The notes below the pieces were generated by a model. It saw only the letters and a list, made by a program, of their open reading frames with translations, was not told where the DNA came from and searched no databases. This document shows, piece after piece, positions 35,705-43,538 of a stretch of 64,000 nucleotides of DNA (positions are counted from its first letter, which is position 1; every line of letters starts with the position of its first letter). The stretch covers positions 1-64,000 of the forward strand of contig NZ_JBHYHC010000051.1 of NCBI RefSeq assembly GCF_042738955.1, given 5' to 3'. The DNA comes from Umezawaea sp042738955 (lineage in GTDB: Bacteria > Actinomycetota > Actinomycetes > Mycobacteriales > Pseudonocardiaceae). Made by a program: the position numbers and the translations under genes.

Positions 35705-37021
35705 ATGCTCAACCGCACCGACCTGCGAGGCAGTGTCCCGTCACCGACCGAACTCCGCGCGGTCCTCCCGCGTGCCGAGGTGGACGTGGACGCGGTGCTG
35801 CATCAGGTCCGGCCGCTGGTCGAGGCGGTGCGCGAGCGCGGTGCCGAGGCCGCGCTGGAGTTCGGCGAGCGCTTCGACAAGGTGCGGCCGACGTCCGTGC
35901 GGGTGCCCGCCGACGAGATCGCCAAGGCCCTCGACGGCCTCGACCCGGCCGTGCGCGCCGCCCTCGATGTGTCGATCGAACGGGCCCGCAAGGTGCACGC
36001 CGAGCAGCGCCGGACCGACAAGACGGTCCAGGTCGTGCCCGGCGGCACGGTGACCGAGCGCTGGGTGCCCGTCGCCCGCGTCGGCCTCTACGCGCCCGGC
36101 GGACTCGCCGTGCTGGCGTCCAGCGTCGTGATGAACGTCGTCCCCGCGCAGGAGGCGGGCGTGGAGGCGATGGTCGTCTGCTCGCCCCCGCAGGCCGAGT
36201 TCGGTGGACTTCCGCACCCGACGATCCTGGCCGCCGCCGCGCTGCTCGGCGTGGACGAGGTGTGGGCCGTCGGCGGCGCGCAGGCCGTGGCGCTGCTCGC
36301 CTACGGCGGCGTGGACACCGACGGCGCCGTGCTGGAGCCCGTCGACCTGGTGACCGGGCCCGGCAACCTGTACGTCACGGCCGCCAAGCGGATGCTGCGC
36401 GGCCTGATCGGCATCGACGCCGAAGCCGGCACGACGGAGATCGCGGTCCTCGCGGACGCGACGGCCGACCCGGTGCACGTGGCCGCCGACCTGATCAGCC
36501 AGGCCGAGCACGACCCGGCCGCCGCGAGCGTGCTGGTGACCGACTCGGTCGAGCTGGCCGACGCCGTGGACGCCGAGCTGGAGCGCCAGGTGAAGGCGAC
36601 CAAGCACCACGAGCGGGTGCGGACGGCGTTGGGCGGCAAGCAGTCCGGCACCGTGCTGGTGTCCTCTGTGGACGACGGGCTGCGGGTGGTGAACGCCTAC
36701 GCGGCCGAGCACCTGGAGATCCAGACGGCCGACGCCTCCGCCGTCGCGGCACGGGTCCGGTCCGCTGGCGCGGTCTTCGTCGGCCCGCACTCGCCGGTGT
36801 CGCTGGGCGACTACTGCGCGGGCTCCAACCACGTGCTGCCCACGGGCGGCTGCGCCCGGCACTCGTCCGGGCTGTCGGTGCAGACGTTCCTGCGCGGCAT
36901 CCACGTGATCGACTACTCCGAGGACGCGCTGCGCGAGGTGGCGGACCACGTCGTGGCCCTGGCCAACGCCGAGGACCTGCCCGCGCACGGCCAGGCCGTG
37001 AGGGCGAGGTTCGCCCGATGA
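35705..37021 (+). CDS. hisD: histidinol dehydrogenase
   Basis: A 438-residue zinc enzyme oxidising histidinol to histidine in two NAD-dependent steps. Diagnostic blocks are RVGLYAPGGLAVLASSVVMN, VDLVTGPGNLYVTAAKR, DLISQAEHDP and YCAGSNHVLPTGGCARHSSGL. ATG start; the stop overlaps hisC by ATGA. It leads the hisDCB operon. Confidence 0.96.
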   Translation: MLNRTDLRGSVPSPTELRAVLPRAEVDVDAVLHQVRPLVEAVRERGAEAALEFGERFDKVRPTSVRVPADEIAKALDGLDPAVRAALDVSIERARKVHAEQRRTDKTVQVVPGGTVTERWVPVARVGLYAPGGLAVLASSVVMNVVPAQEAGVEAMVVCSPPQAEFGGLPHPTILAAAALLGVDEVWAVGGAQAVALLAYGGVDTDGAVLEPVDLVTGPGNLYVTAAKRMLRGLIGIDAEAGTTEIAVLADATADPVHVAADLISQAEHDPAAASVLVTDSVELADAVDAELERQVKATKHHERVRTALGGKQSGTVLVSSVDDGLRVVNAYAAEHLEIQTADASAVAARVRSAGAVFVGPHSPVSLGDYCAGSNHVLPTGGCARHSSGLSVQTFLRGIHVIDYSEDALREVADHVVALANAEDLPAHGQAVRARFAR

Positions 37022-38121
37022 AGCCGGTCGGCGAGCGCGTGGAGCTGTCGGACCTGCCGCTGCGGGAAGACCTGCGGGGGCGCACGCCGTACGGCGCTCC
37101 GCAGTTGGAGGTGCCGGTCCGGCTCAACACCAACGAGAACCCGTACCCGCCCACGCCCGCGCTGGTGGCGGACGTGGTGGCGGCGGTCGCCGAGATCGCG
37201 AGCGAGCTGCACCGGTACCCGGACCGCGACGCGCTCGCGCTGCGGTCGGACCTCGCGGCGTACCTCGCGGACGCGACCGGCGTGCCGCTGACCGAGCGGA
37301 ACCTGTGGGCCGCCAACGGGTCGAACGAGATCCTCCAGCAGATCCTCCAGGCGTTCGGCGGCCCCGGCCGCACGGCGCTGGGGTTCGAGCCGTCGTACTC
37401 GATGCACCCGATCATCGCCGCGGGCACCCGCACCGAGTGGTCGCCCACGCCCCGCCGTGAGGACTTCTCGCTGGACACCGAGCGGGCCGCCGAGATCGTG
37501 GCCGAGCGGCAGCCGGACGTGGTGTTCGTGACCAGCCCGAACAACCCGACCGGCCAGAGCGTGCCGCCGTCGGAGCTGCGCGACCTGATCGCGGCGGCCC
37601 CCGGCGTGGTCGTCGTGGACGAGGCGTACGCGGAGTTCTCGCCGCGCCGCAGCGCCGTGGAGCTGATCGAGGAGTTCCCGGCGAAGCTGATCGTCAGCCG
37701 CACCATGAGCAAGGCGTTCGCCTTCGCGGGTGGACGGCTGGGCTACCTGGCCGCCGCGCCCGCCGTGGTCGACGCGCTGCTGCTCGTGCGGCTGCCGTAC
37801 CACCTGTCGGCGCTGACGCAGGCCGCCGCCCGCGCCTCGCTGCGGCACGCCGCCGAGACGCTCGGGTCGGTGGCGAGGCTGGCCGCCGAACGCGACCGGG
37901 TCGCGGAGTCGTTGGCGGGACTGGGTTTCCGGGTCGTCGAGAGCGACTCGAACTTCCTGCTGTTCGGCTGGTTCGAGGACGCCCACGCGACCTGGCGGTC
38001 CTATTTGGAGCGTGGCGTCCTGATCAGGGACGTCGGCATCGCAGGGCACCTGCGGGTCACCATCGGAACGCCCGAGGAGAACGACGCCTTCCTCGCGGCG
38101 AGCAAGGAGGTTCGTCGGTGA
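37018..38121 (+). CDS. hisC: histidinol-phosphate aminotransferase
   Basis: A 367-residue fold-type I PLP enzyme. LNTNENPYPPTP near the start, SPNNPTGQ, VVVDEAYAEF and the PLP lysine in RTMSKAFAFAGGRLGY are all present. It converts imidazole-acetol phosphate to histidinol phosphate. It overlaps hisD by 4 bases and hisB by 4 bases. Confidence 0.95.
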   Translation: MKPVGERVELSDLPLREDLRGRTPYGAPQLEVPVRLNTNENPYPPTPALVADVVAAVAEIASELHRYPDRDALALRSDLAAYLADATGVPLTERNLWAANGSNEILQQILQAFGGPGRTALGFEPSYSMHPIIAAGTRTEWSPTPRREDFSLDTERAAEIVAERQPDVVFVTSPNNPTGQSVPPSELRDLIAAAPGVVVVDEAYAEFSPRRSAVELIEEFPAKLIVSRTMSKAFAFAGGRLGYLAAAPAVVDALLLVRLPYHLSALTQAAARASLRHAAETLGSVARLAAERDRVAESLAGLGFRVVESDSNFLLFGWFEDAHATWRSYLERGVLIRDVGIAGHLRVTIGTPEENDAFLAASKEVRR

Positions 38122-38717
38122 GTCGGGTCGGCAAGGTGGAGCGCGCCACCAGCGAGTCGTCGGTGTACGTCGAGATCGACCTCGACGGCACCGGCCAGGT
38201 CGAGATCGACACCGGGGTGCCGTTCTACGACCACATGCTCACCGCGTTTGGCGTGCACGGGAGCTTCGACCTCAAGGTCCGCGCGACCGGCGACGTGCAC
38301 ATCGACGCGCACCACAGCGTCGAGGACGTCGCGATCGTGCTCGGCCAGGCGCTGCGGGAGGCGTTGGGGGACAAGAAGGGCATCCGCCGCTTCGGCGACT
38401 GCTGGATCCCGATGGACGAGACCCTCGCGCACGCGGCGGTCGATGTCTCGGGCCGCCCGTACTGCGTGCACATCGGGGAACCGGAGCAGTTCAACACGTT
38501 CACGATCGGCAACAACTACCCGTTCGTGCTGAACCGGCACGTGTTCGACTCGCTGGCGTTCCACGCGCAGATCGCGCTGCACGTCCGCGTCGAGTACGGC
38601 CGCGACCCGCACCACATCACCGAGGCCGAGTTCAAGGCCGTCGCGCGGGCGCTGCGCGCGGCCGTCGAGCCGGACCCGCGGGTGGTGGGCGTGCCGTCCA
38701 CCAAGGGCGTCCTGTAA
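38118..38717 (+). CDS. hisB: imidazoleglycerol-phosphate dehydratase
   Basis: A 199-residue Mn-dependent dehydratase. Two repeats carry the metal-binding DHMLTAFGVHG, HIDAHHSVEDVAI, AFHAQIALHV and DPHHITEAEFKAVARAL blocks. It has only the dehydratase domain, as usual in actinobacteria. GTG start overlaps hisC, and the stop shares one base with the next ATG. Confidence 0.96.
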   Translation: MSRVGKVERATSESSVYVEIDLDGTGQVEIDTGVPFYDHMLTAFGVHGSFDLKVRATGDVHIDAHHSVEDVAIVLGQALREALGDKKGIRRFGDCWIPMDETLAHAAVDVSGRPYCVHIGEPEQFNTFTIGNNYPFVLNRHVFDSLAFHAQIALHVRVEYGRDPHHITEAEFKAVARALRAAVEPDPRVVGVPSTKGVL

Positions 38718-38826
38718 TGCCGAAGGAGTACGTCGGCATCGGGCTGCTGGCCCTCGCGGGCTTCCTGCTCGGTGGCGTGTACAGCACGTGGAAGACGGCC
38801 AAGGCCGTGGCGGTCGTGCTCGGCTT
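38717..38826 (+). CDS. small membrane protein after hisB, 3' end corrupted
   Basis: At least 36 residues (PKEYVGIGLLALAGFLLGG then VYSTWKTAKAVAVVLG) form a membrane segment followed by a basic loop and a second hydrophobic stretch. Short proteins of this kind follow hisB in many actinobacteria. The sequence runs into a poly-G artefact, so the C-terminus cannot be read. Confidence 0.65.
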
Positions 38827-38926
38827 TTGCGGGGGGGGGGCGGGGGGGGGGGGGGGGGCGTGGCTGCTCTGTGGGGGGGCCGCCCCCCCGGCCGGGGGGC
38901 GGCCCCGGCGGGGCCCGCTCCAGCCC
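38827..38926. other. low-quality poly-G/poly-C stretch
   Basis: Runs of about 10 and 17 G, then 7 G, 7 C and further G/C blocks, unlike any flanking DNA. As at 15526, it lies between convergent gene ends, where a terminator would be expected. There are no Ns, but the sequence should not be trusted, and a hidden join here would also explain the split his cluster. Confidence 0.8.
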
Positions 38927-39634
38927 TTAGACGCCCGCGAGTTCCGCCGCGCGGCGCAGCAGCGGCTCGTAGGCGGTCGGGTCGTCCTTGGCGATGACCG
39001 GGAAGCCGACGCCGAAGCCGCCGTTGACCCACGAGACGTCGACGCCGGGGTTGGCCGCGTTCGTGCCGTCGGCCAGGAAGACGTGCGGACTGCAATTGAC
39101 GCGGTCGTTCTCGGCCGCGGCGAACTGGGCCATCACCGCCGCCCTGGCCCGGCCGTCGTCGAGCGCCTCGGCCAGCGCGGTCACGTCCACGACGCCGGTC
39201 TTCGCGGCGACGTCGAGGATCTCGTGCCGCAGCGAGATGCACCGGCCGTCCGCCCAGAACGCCCGCCGCAGCGCGCGGTCCAGTTCCTCGCTCGCCTGCC
39301 AGGACTGGGCCTTCGCCGCCTGCACGGCCTCCAACGGCGGCAGCATCGTGACCGGGTAGGTCCAGTCCGGGCCCTGCCACAGCCGCCAGCCCGCGTCCGG
39401 TTCGAGCGCGCCCACGGTGGCGATCTCGGAGTCGACGCCGGGGCGCTGGTTGACCTCGCGGTTGAACAGCTCCAGCGGGAACGCGCGGTGGTCGAACCAG
39501 AGCTTGCCCACCAGGCCGAGCCTCGCCCGCGACTCGTGCAGCCGGTGCACGCCGAGGTGGGCGAAGGAGCAGTTCAGGTCGCTGAAGACCACGAGGGTGT
39601 CGGGGCTGGTCGGCAGCCGGCGGTCGTCAGCCAC
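38927..39634 (-). CDS. DsbA-like thioredoxin-fold protein, one-cysteine motif, copy 1
   Basis: A 235-residue protein of the DsbA/2-hydroxychromene-carboxylate isomerase fold. The active-site position reads FSDLNCSFAHLGVHRLHE, so the CxxC of disulfide oxidases is CSFA and only the first cysteine remains. The conserved FDHRAFPLELFNR and cis-Pro region NCSPHVFLADGT are present. There is no signal peptide, so it acts in the cytosol. A paralogue with the same motif is at 45082, on the other side of the cluster. It overlaps the permease gene by 8 bases and is last in the operon. A glutathione/mycothiol-type isomerase or lyase role is more likely than disulfide formation. Confidence 0.85.
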   Translation of the reverse strand: MADDRRLPTSPDTLVVFSDLNCSFAHLGVHRLHESRARLGLVGKLWFDHRAFPLELFNREVNQRPGVDSEIATVGALEPDAGWRLWQGPDWTYPVTMLPPLEAVQAAKAQSWQASEELDRALRRAFWADGRCISLRHEILDVAAKTGVVDVTALAEALDDGRARAAVMAQFAAAENDRVNCSPHVFLADGTNAANPGVDVSWVNGGFGVGFPVIAKDDPTAYEPLLRRAAELAGV

Positions 39635-41036
39635 GGGGCACCTCCGCGTCGCGTTCGGGGAAGGCCTTGCACAGCAGGAAGTAGCCCGCGCCCGCCACGA
39701 CGAACGGCACCACGCAGCTCAGGTCGACACCGCCCGCGATCCCGGCGAGCGGACCGGTGTAGACCGGGTTCGCCGCGAGCAGCAGGCCCAGGACCACGGC
39801 GGGCAGGAACGCCGCCACCGCGCGGAGGTTGACCCCCGCGGTGAACCAGTAGCGGCCGGGGCCGAGGAGTTCGTCCGGTGCGTACCGGCCACCCCGCTGG
39901 GCGAAGCCGACGAGCATGATCGCCGACCACGGCGCGATGAGCGCGAGCAGGAAGAGGATGAACGTGGAGATGGAGCCGATCGCGTCGTAGGCGATGGCGC
40001 CGACGTACAGCACGCCGACGCCCACGGCCGCCATCGCGACCGTGCAGGTCACGCGGGAGGCCTTGCGCGCCACCGAGTTCGCCGTCAGACCGGCGGCGTA
40101 CACGCACAGCGCGCCCTGCGGGATCGTGCCGAAGAAGCCGAACACGACCACGAACGCGACGAACCACGGCGGCACGACGTCGGTCAGCGCGATCACCCAC
40201 GGCACGGACGGGTCGGCGAACATGGTCGTCGCCATGATCCCCACGACGAGCGCGATGGCGTTGCTGAGGAACATCGCCAGGCCGTTCCAGCCGACCGCGC
40301 TCCGGTCGGTCGTGCCGGGCCTGAGGTGCCGCGAGTAGTCGCCCTGGAGGGTGGCGTAGGTGATGGGCACGGTGACGCCGAACGACACGCCCAGCGCCCA
40401 CGTGGGCCAGAAGCCCCCGAGCAGCGGGGTGCCGGTGACACCGGGGTCGAAGCCGGGCAGCAGCGCGACCACGAGGCCCAGCAGGACCAGGCCGCCGATC
40501 ACCGTGACCGCCTTGTAGGTCGCCATCAGCGCGCGCAGGCCGAACACGGCGACCAGCACCACCGCGAGGGCGACGACCGGGATCACCGCCGCCAGCGCGC
40601 CGGTGCCGGACGGGGTGCCGAACATCCGCTGGCCCGCCACGAGCACGGCGGTGCCGCCGGTCCACACGGCGATGGCGAAGAAGCCGATGGCCACGCACAG
40701 CGTGATGACGTTGGTGACCACCCGGCCGCGCACGCCGAAGTGCGCGGCGCTGGACACGGCGTCGGTGGCGCCGGTCCGCATGCCGAACCGGGCGAGGGGG
40801 GCGAAGACGAGCGTGCCGAGCAGCAGGCCCAGCAGGGCGGACGTGACGCTGCCCCACCAGCCGAGGCCGAAGCTGACCGGCACCGAGCCGAGCACGACGA
40901 CGCCGAACGAGAACTGCGCGGAGTGCCAGATCCAGAGGAACTCGCGCGGGGTGGAGGTGCGGTCCTCGACGGCGACGAGTTCGCCGTCGGGCTTGGCTAT
41001 CTCACCCAGGTCGGGGCTTTCGACGGACAAGGACAT
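39627..41036 (-). CDS. NCS1-family nucleobase/azole permease
   Basis: A 469-residue permease of the purine/cytosine (NCS1) family with about twelve helices. The N-terminal segment FLWIWHSAQFSFGVVVLGS and the internal PITYATLQGDYSRHL and GTIPQGALCVYAAGL are typical. NCS1 carriers move small planar nitrogen heterocycles such as cytosine, allantoin and hydantoin. Next to an aminoimidazole/nitroimidazole-type pathway, import or export of the azole product is a sensible guess. ATG at 41036; a GTG further upstream is less likely. Confidence 0.85.
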   Translation of the reverse strand: MSLSVESPDLGEIAKPDGELVAVEDRTSTPREFLWIWHSAQFSFGVVVLGSVPVSFGLGWWGSVTSALLGLLLGTLVFAPLARFGMRTGATDAVSSAAHFGVRGRVVTNVITLCVAIGFFAIAVWTGGTAVLVAGQRMFGTPSGTGALAAVIPVVALAVVLVAVFGLRALMATYKAVTVIGGLVLLGLVVALLPGFDPGVTGTPLLGGFWPTWALGVSFGVTVPITYATLQGDYSRHLRPGTTDRSAVGWNGLAMFLSNAIALVVGIMATTMFADPSVPWVIALTDVVPPWFVAFVVVFGFFGTIPQGALCVYAAGLTANSVARKASRVTCTVAMAAVGVGVLYVGAIAYDAIGSISTFILFLLALIAPWSAIMLVGFAQRGGRYAPDELLGPGRYWFTAGVNLRAVAAFLPAVVLGLLLAANPVYTGPLAGIAGGVDLSCVVPFVVAGAGYFLLCKAFPERDAEVPRG

Positions 41037-41109
41037 GAGCGGCGGCTCCTGGTCGGGTCGAGGGGGGAGCCCGCCGGCCACGCGGGGAGAGTCGTGGCCG
41101 GCGGGCGGG

Positions 41110-41406
41110 TCAGACGGCCTCCGCGACCTCGGCGGGGACCGGGTAGGGCGCCGGGCCCTCCAGCACGGTCACCTTGAGCGAGCCGCACGGCGGTCCGGCG
41201 ACCTGGTCGCCGGTCGTCAGGTCGAAGGTGGAGTGGTGCAGCGGGCAGGTGATGCGCAGCCTGCGGTCGTTCACGTAGCCGAACAGCAGCCTGCCCTTGC
41301 GGTGCGGGCACTCGGCCTGGGTGAGGAACTTGTGCTCGCCGACCTCCACGAGCAGCAGGTCGGCGTTGAGCTGGCGCAGCACGGCGTTCGTGCGCCCGGC
41401 GCTCAC
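41110..41406 (-). CDS. Rieske [2Fe-2S] ferredoxin
   Basis: A 98-residue soluble Rieske protein. Cluster ligands are in ECPHRKGRLLFGYV and ITCPLHHSTFDLTTG, the CxH-x(n)-CxxH pattern. There is no membrane anchor. GTG at 41406 overlaps the stop of the diiron oxygenase gene (GTGA), so the two are coupled; delivering electrons to that oxygenase is the obvious role. No reductase gene lies nearby. Confidence 0.92.
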   Translation of the reverse strand: MSAGRTNAVLRQLNADLLLVEVGEHKFLTQAECPHRKGRLLFGYVNDRRLRITCPLHHSTFDLTTGDQVAGPPCGSLKVTVLEGPAPYPVPAEVAEAV

Positions 41407-42236
41407 CGGACGCTCCTCGCCCTGGCGACCACCGCGTCCACGGCCTCCGCCACGACCGCGCTGGTCAGCTCGACGCCGGTCCACACCTTCCGCAGGTCGA
41501 CGCCGCGCTCCACGTCCAGGTCGCGGATCGCGGCCTGCATCTGCTTGCTGTGGAAGGCGTCGATGTAGAGGTGCTCGGTGTAGTACCGGTCGTGCCGGAC
41601 GCCCAGCCGCTTGCTCGCCGCGGCGAAGCTGCGGAACGCGTACAGCACGCTCGACTCGAAGTACGAGTAGGCGCCGAGGAAGTAGTCGGGCTCCGGGGCC
41701 CGCGCGGCCAGCCAGTAGAAGAGGCCGACGAACGCGAGCACGCCGTCCTCCGCCCGCGCCACGTGGTGCTCCAGGTCGGTCGGCAGGCCCAGCTCGGCCA
41801 GCAGCCCGGTGTAGAGCCCCGCGTGCTCCTGGTCGTCGTTGCCGCAGCCGAACTCGTCGATCAGCACCCGCAGCACGGCCATCCGCGACCGGCCCGGCAG
41901 CCGGGGGATGATCGCGAGCAGCGACTGCGACTCGATCATCCCGTCGACCGCGAACTGCGAGACGATCTCCTTGAACTGCTCCAGGGTCGCCTGCTCGGCG
42001 ATGAACAGGTCGCTCTCGCTCGGGTTGGCCTCCTCGTCCGCCAGCTTCTCGGCCAGCGCCCGCACGAGGTCGCCGCGGGTCGCGAAGTGCGGGGCGTTCG
42101 CCTCGATCTCCGCGGCCCGAGCGGCGAAGTGCTTGTGCTCCAGCGCGAGGATGGTCCGGTAGCCCTCGACGTCGGGCACGGACCGGTTGAGCCGGTAGAG
42201 GGTGCGCAGCTCCGTGTCCACCAGCTGGGAGGTCAT
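41403..42236 (-). CDS. rohS: heme-oxygenase-like diiron N-oxygenase (RohS-like)
   Basis: A 277-residue all-helical HDO-type enzyme. Candidate iron ligands are Glu102 (GMIESQS), Glu137/His138 (DEFGCGNDDQEHAGLY), Glu194 (SYFESSV), and Asp226 and His229 (YIDAFHSKQM), matching the HDO pattern DExGxG(x4)EH and DxxH. Enzymes of this group oxidise amino groups. In azomycin synthesis the homologous step converts 2-aminoimidazole to 2-nitroimidazole. It sits between the aldolase-like gene (ATGA overlap) and a Rieske ferredoxin (GTGA overlap). The assignment rests on motifs and operon context. Confidence 0.8.
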   Translation of the reverse strand: MTSQLVDTELRTLYRLNRSVPDVEGYRTILALEHKHFAARAAEIEANAPHFATRGDLVRALAEKLADEEANPSESDLFIAEQATLEQFKEIVSQFAVDGMIESQSLLAIIPRLPGRSRMAVLRVLIDEFGCGNDDQEHAGLYTGLLAELGLPTDLEHHVARAEDGVLAFVGLFYWLAARAPEPDYFLGAYSYFESSVLYAFRSFAAASKRLGVRHDRYYTEHLYIDAFHSKQMQAAIRDLDVERGVDLRKVWTGVELTSAVVAEAVDAVVARARSVR

Positions 42237-43033
42237 GCCGGCACCACCGATTCCGGCACGACCAGGTCGGTCTCGATCACGCCCCGGCGGACCAGTTCCG
42301 CCTTCAGCGGCCGGTACCACTCGTCGGTGAACAGCCCGTACTTCTCGCACGCGGCGTTGATGGCGTCCTGCCGCTCGGGCGTGGGGTCGGCCAGCGCGGC
42401 GGTGACCAGGCCCGGCTCCAGGTTCACCAGCGGTCCGATGAACCCGGCCACGCCGCGCACGTCGACCAGCAGGTTCTCCCAGCCCTCGAACACCGGGATC
42501 CCGGTGCCGGCCTGGGTCATCGCGGTGGTGAAGGCCGCGTCGCCGCTGGACTCCTTGATGCCGACGATGCCGGGCAGCTTGCAGATCCGCAGCAGGGTGT
42601 CGAGCTCGATCCGGTTGCCGGACACGGCCTCCTCGTTGTAGAGGAAGACGCCGACGCCGATCGCCTCGCGGATCCGGCGGAAGTGCTCGACGATCGCGTC
42701 CTGCGTGACGTCGACGCCGTACGGCGTGGTCACCACGATCGCGTCCACCCCGAGGTCGACCGCGAGGCGGGCCCGCTCGATCACCTCGTCGGTGGTCGGG
42801 AGCTGGATGCCGGACAGCACGGGCAGTCCGCGCGAGTGCTTCCTGGTGGCGGCCACCATCGCCGACCACTGGTCCGGCGAGAGCTTCCAGCCCTCGCCGG
42901 TGCTCAGCGTCGGCATCAGCGCCGTGACCTCGTCGCCCAGCGACCCGATCAGGGTGTCCACACTGGACTCCGACACCGCGCCGCCCGCGTCGAGCGGCGT
43001 CACGAGCGGCACGATCGCTCCGTTGTAGGCCAT
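42233..43033 (-). CDS. DHDPS/NAL-family retro-aldolase (azomycin pathway candidate)
   Basis: A 266-residue class I aldolase of the dihydrodipicolinate synthase/N-acetylneuraminate lyase family. The Schiff-base lysine is K160 in GIVGIKESSGD and the catalytic tyrosine Y132 in VFLYNEEAV. The carboxylate-binding loop reads LSTGEGW instead of GTTGE. In the azomycin pathway a family member splits 4-hydroxy-2-ketoarginine to guanidinoacetaldehyde and pyruvate; this gene fits that role by context. ATG at 43033 has GAGGTG six bases upstream and is preferred over a GTG at 43042. Confidence 0.8.
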   Translation of the reverse strand: MAYNGAIVPLVTPLDAGGAVSESSVDTLIGSLGDEVTALMPTLSTGEGWKLSPDQWSAMVAATRKHSRGLPVLSGIQLPTTDEVIERARLAVDLGVDAIVVTTPYGVDVTQDAIVEHFRRIREAIGVGVFLYNEEAVSGNRIELDTLLRICKLPGIVGIKESSGDAAFTTAMTQAGTGIPVFEGWENLLVDVRGVAGFIGPLVNLEPGLVTAALADPTPERQDAINAACEKYGLFTDEWYRPLKAELVRRGVIETDLVVPESVVPA

Positions 43034-43043
43034 TTCCGTCACC

Positions 43044-43538
43044 TCACACGTCTTCGGGTTTCACCAGCAGTGCCAACGACTCCCGGTACATCCGCTCCAG
43101 CGGCTCCGGGAACGGCACCTCGTCGCCGTCCGGCAGCGGGCCGAGCGGCAGGTCGGTCCGGTCGACCAGCAGCGGGTCGACCGTGAACAGCGTTCCGCCG
43201 CGGTTGAGGGCGAACGCCACGGTCAGCCGCCGGGTCAGCGGCAGGTCGGCGAGCAGCGAGGACGTGAGCGCGAGGCGCAGGTCCTGCTCGTCGTACCCGA
43301 CCCGGTCGATCTTCATGTCGGTGTGCAGGTTGTCCATGAACGGGTAGTAGGCGTCCTGCTCCGCGCGGGAGTGGTTGCCCCAGATCACCGCGTCGCACCG
43401 CCCGACCTGCTCCAGGCTCATCACGGCGCCCGTGTCCAGGCGTTCCACGAAGAACCGCTTGCCCGCCCGGCGGATCCGGTCGTCCGTGCTGTTCATCGCC
43501 ATGAACAGCGACGCGTCGATGACGGCCTCACCACTCAT
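43044..43538 (-). CDS. PIN-like protein of unknown function (DUF6190-like)
   Basis: A 164-residue protein whose start AVIDASLFMAMNSTDDRIRR and SLEQVGRCDAVIWG recall the acidic beginning of PIN-domain proteins, although no complete set of four nuclease acids can be seen. It is translated with the RohP-like gene (11-base overlap) and the aldolase gene (1-base gap), so it must be part of the same pathway. In azomycin synthesis a cyclodehydratase closes guanidinoacetaldehyde to 2-aminoimidazole; no other gene here offers that step, so this is the best candidate by elimination. Function unproven. Confidence 0.6.
   Translation of the reverse strand: MSGEAVIDASLFMAMNSTDDRIRRAGKRFFVERLDTGAVMSLEQVGRCDAVIWGNHSRAEQDAYYPFMDNLHTDMKIDRVGYDEQDLRLALTSSLLADLPLTRRLTVAFALNRGGTLFTVDPLLVDRTDLPLGPLPDGDEVPFPEPLERMYRESLALLVKPEDV

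Noticed and set aside
38827..38926. G-quadruplex or natural poly-G element
   Set aside because: Homopolymers of this length with broken coding frames, like the N-containing stretch at 15.6 kb, are best explained as assembly error.
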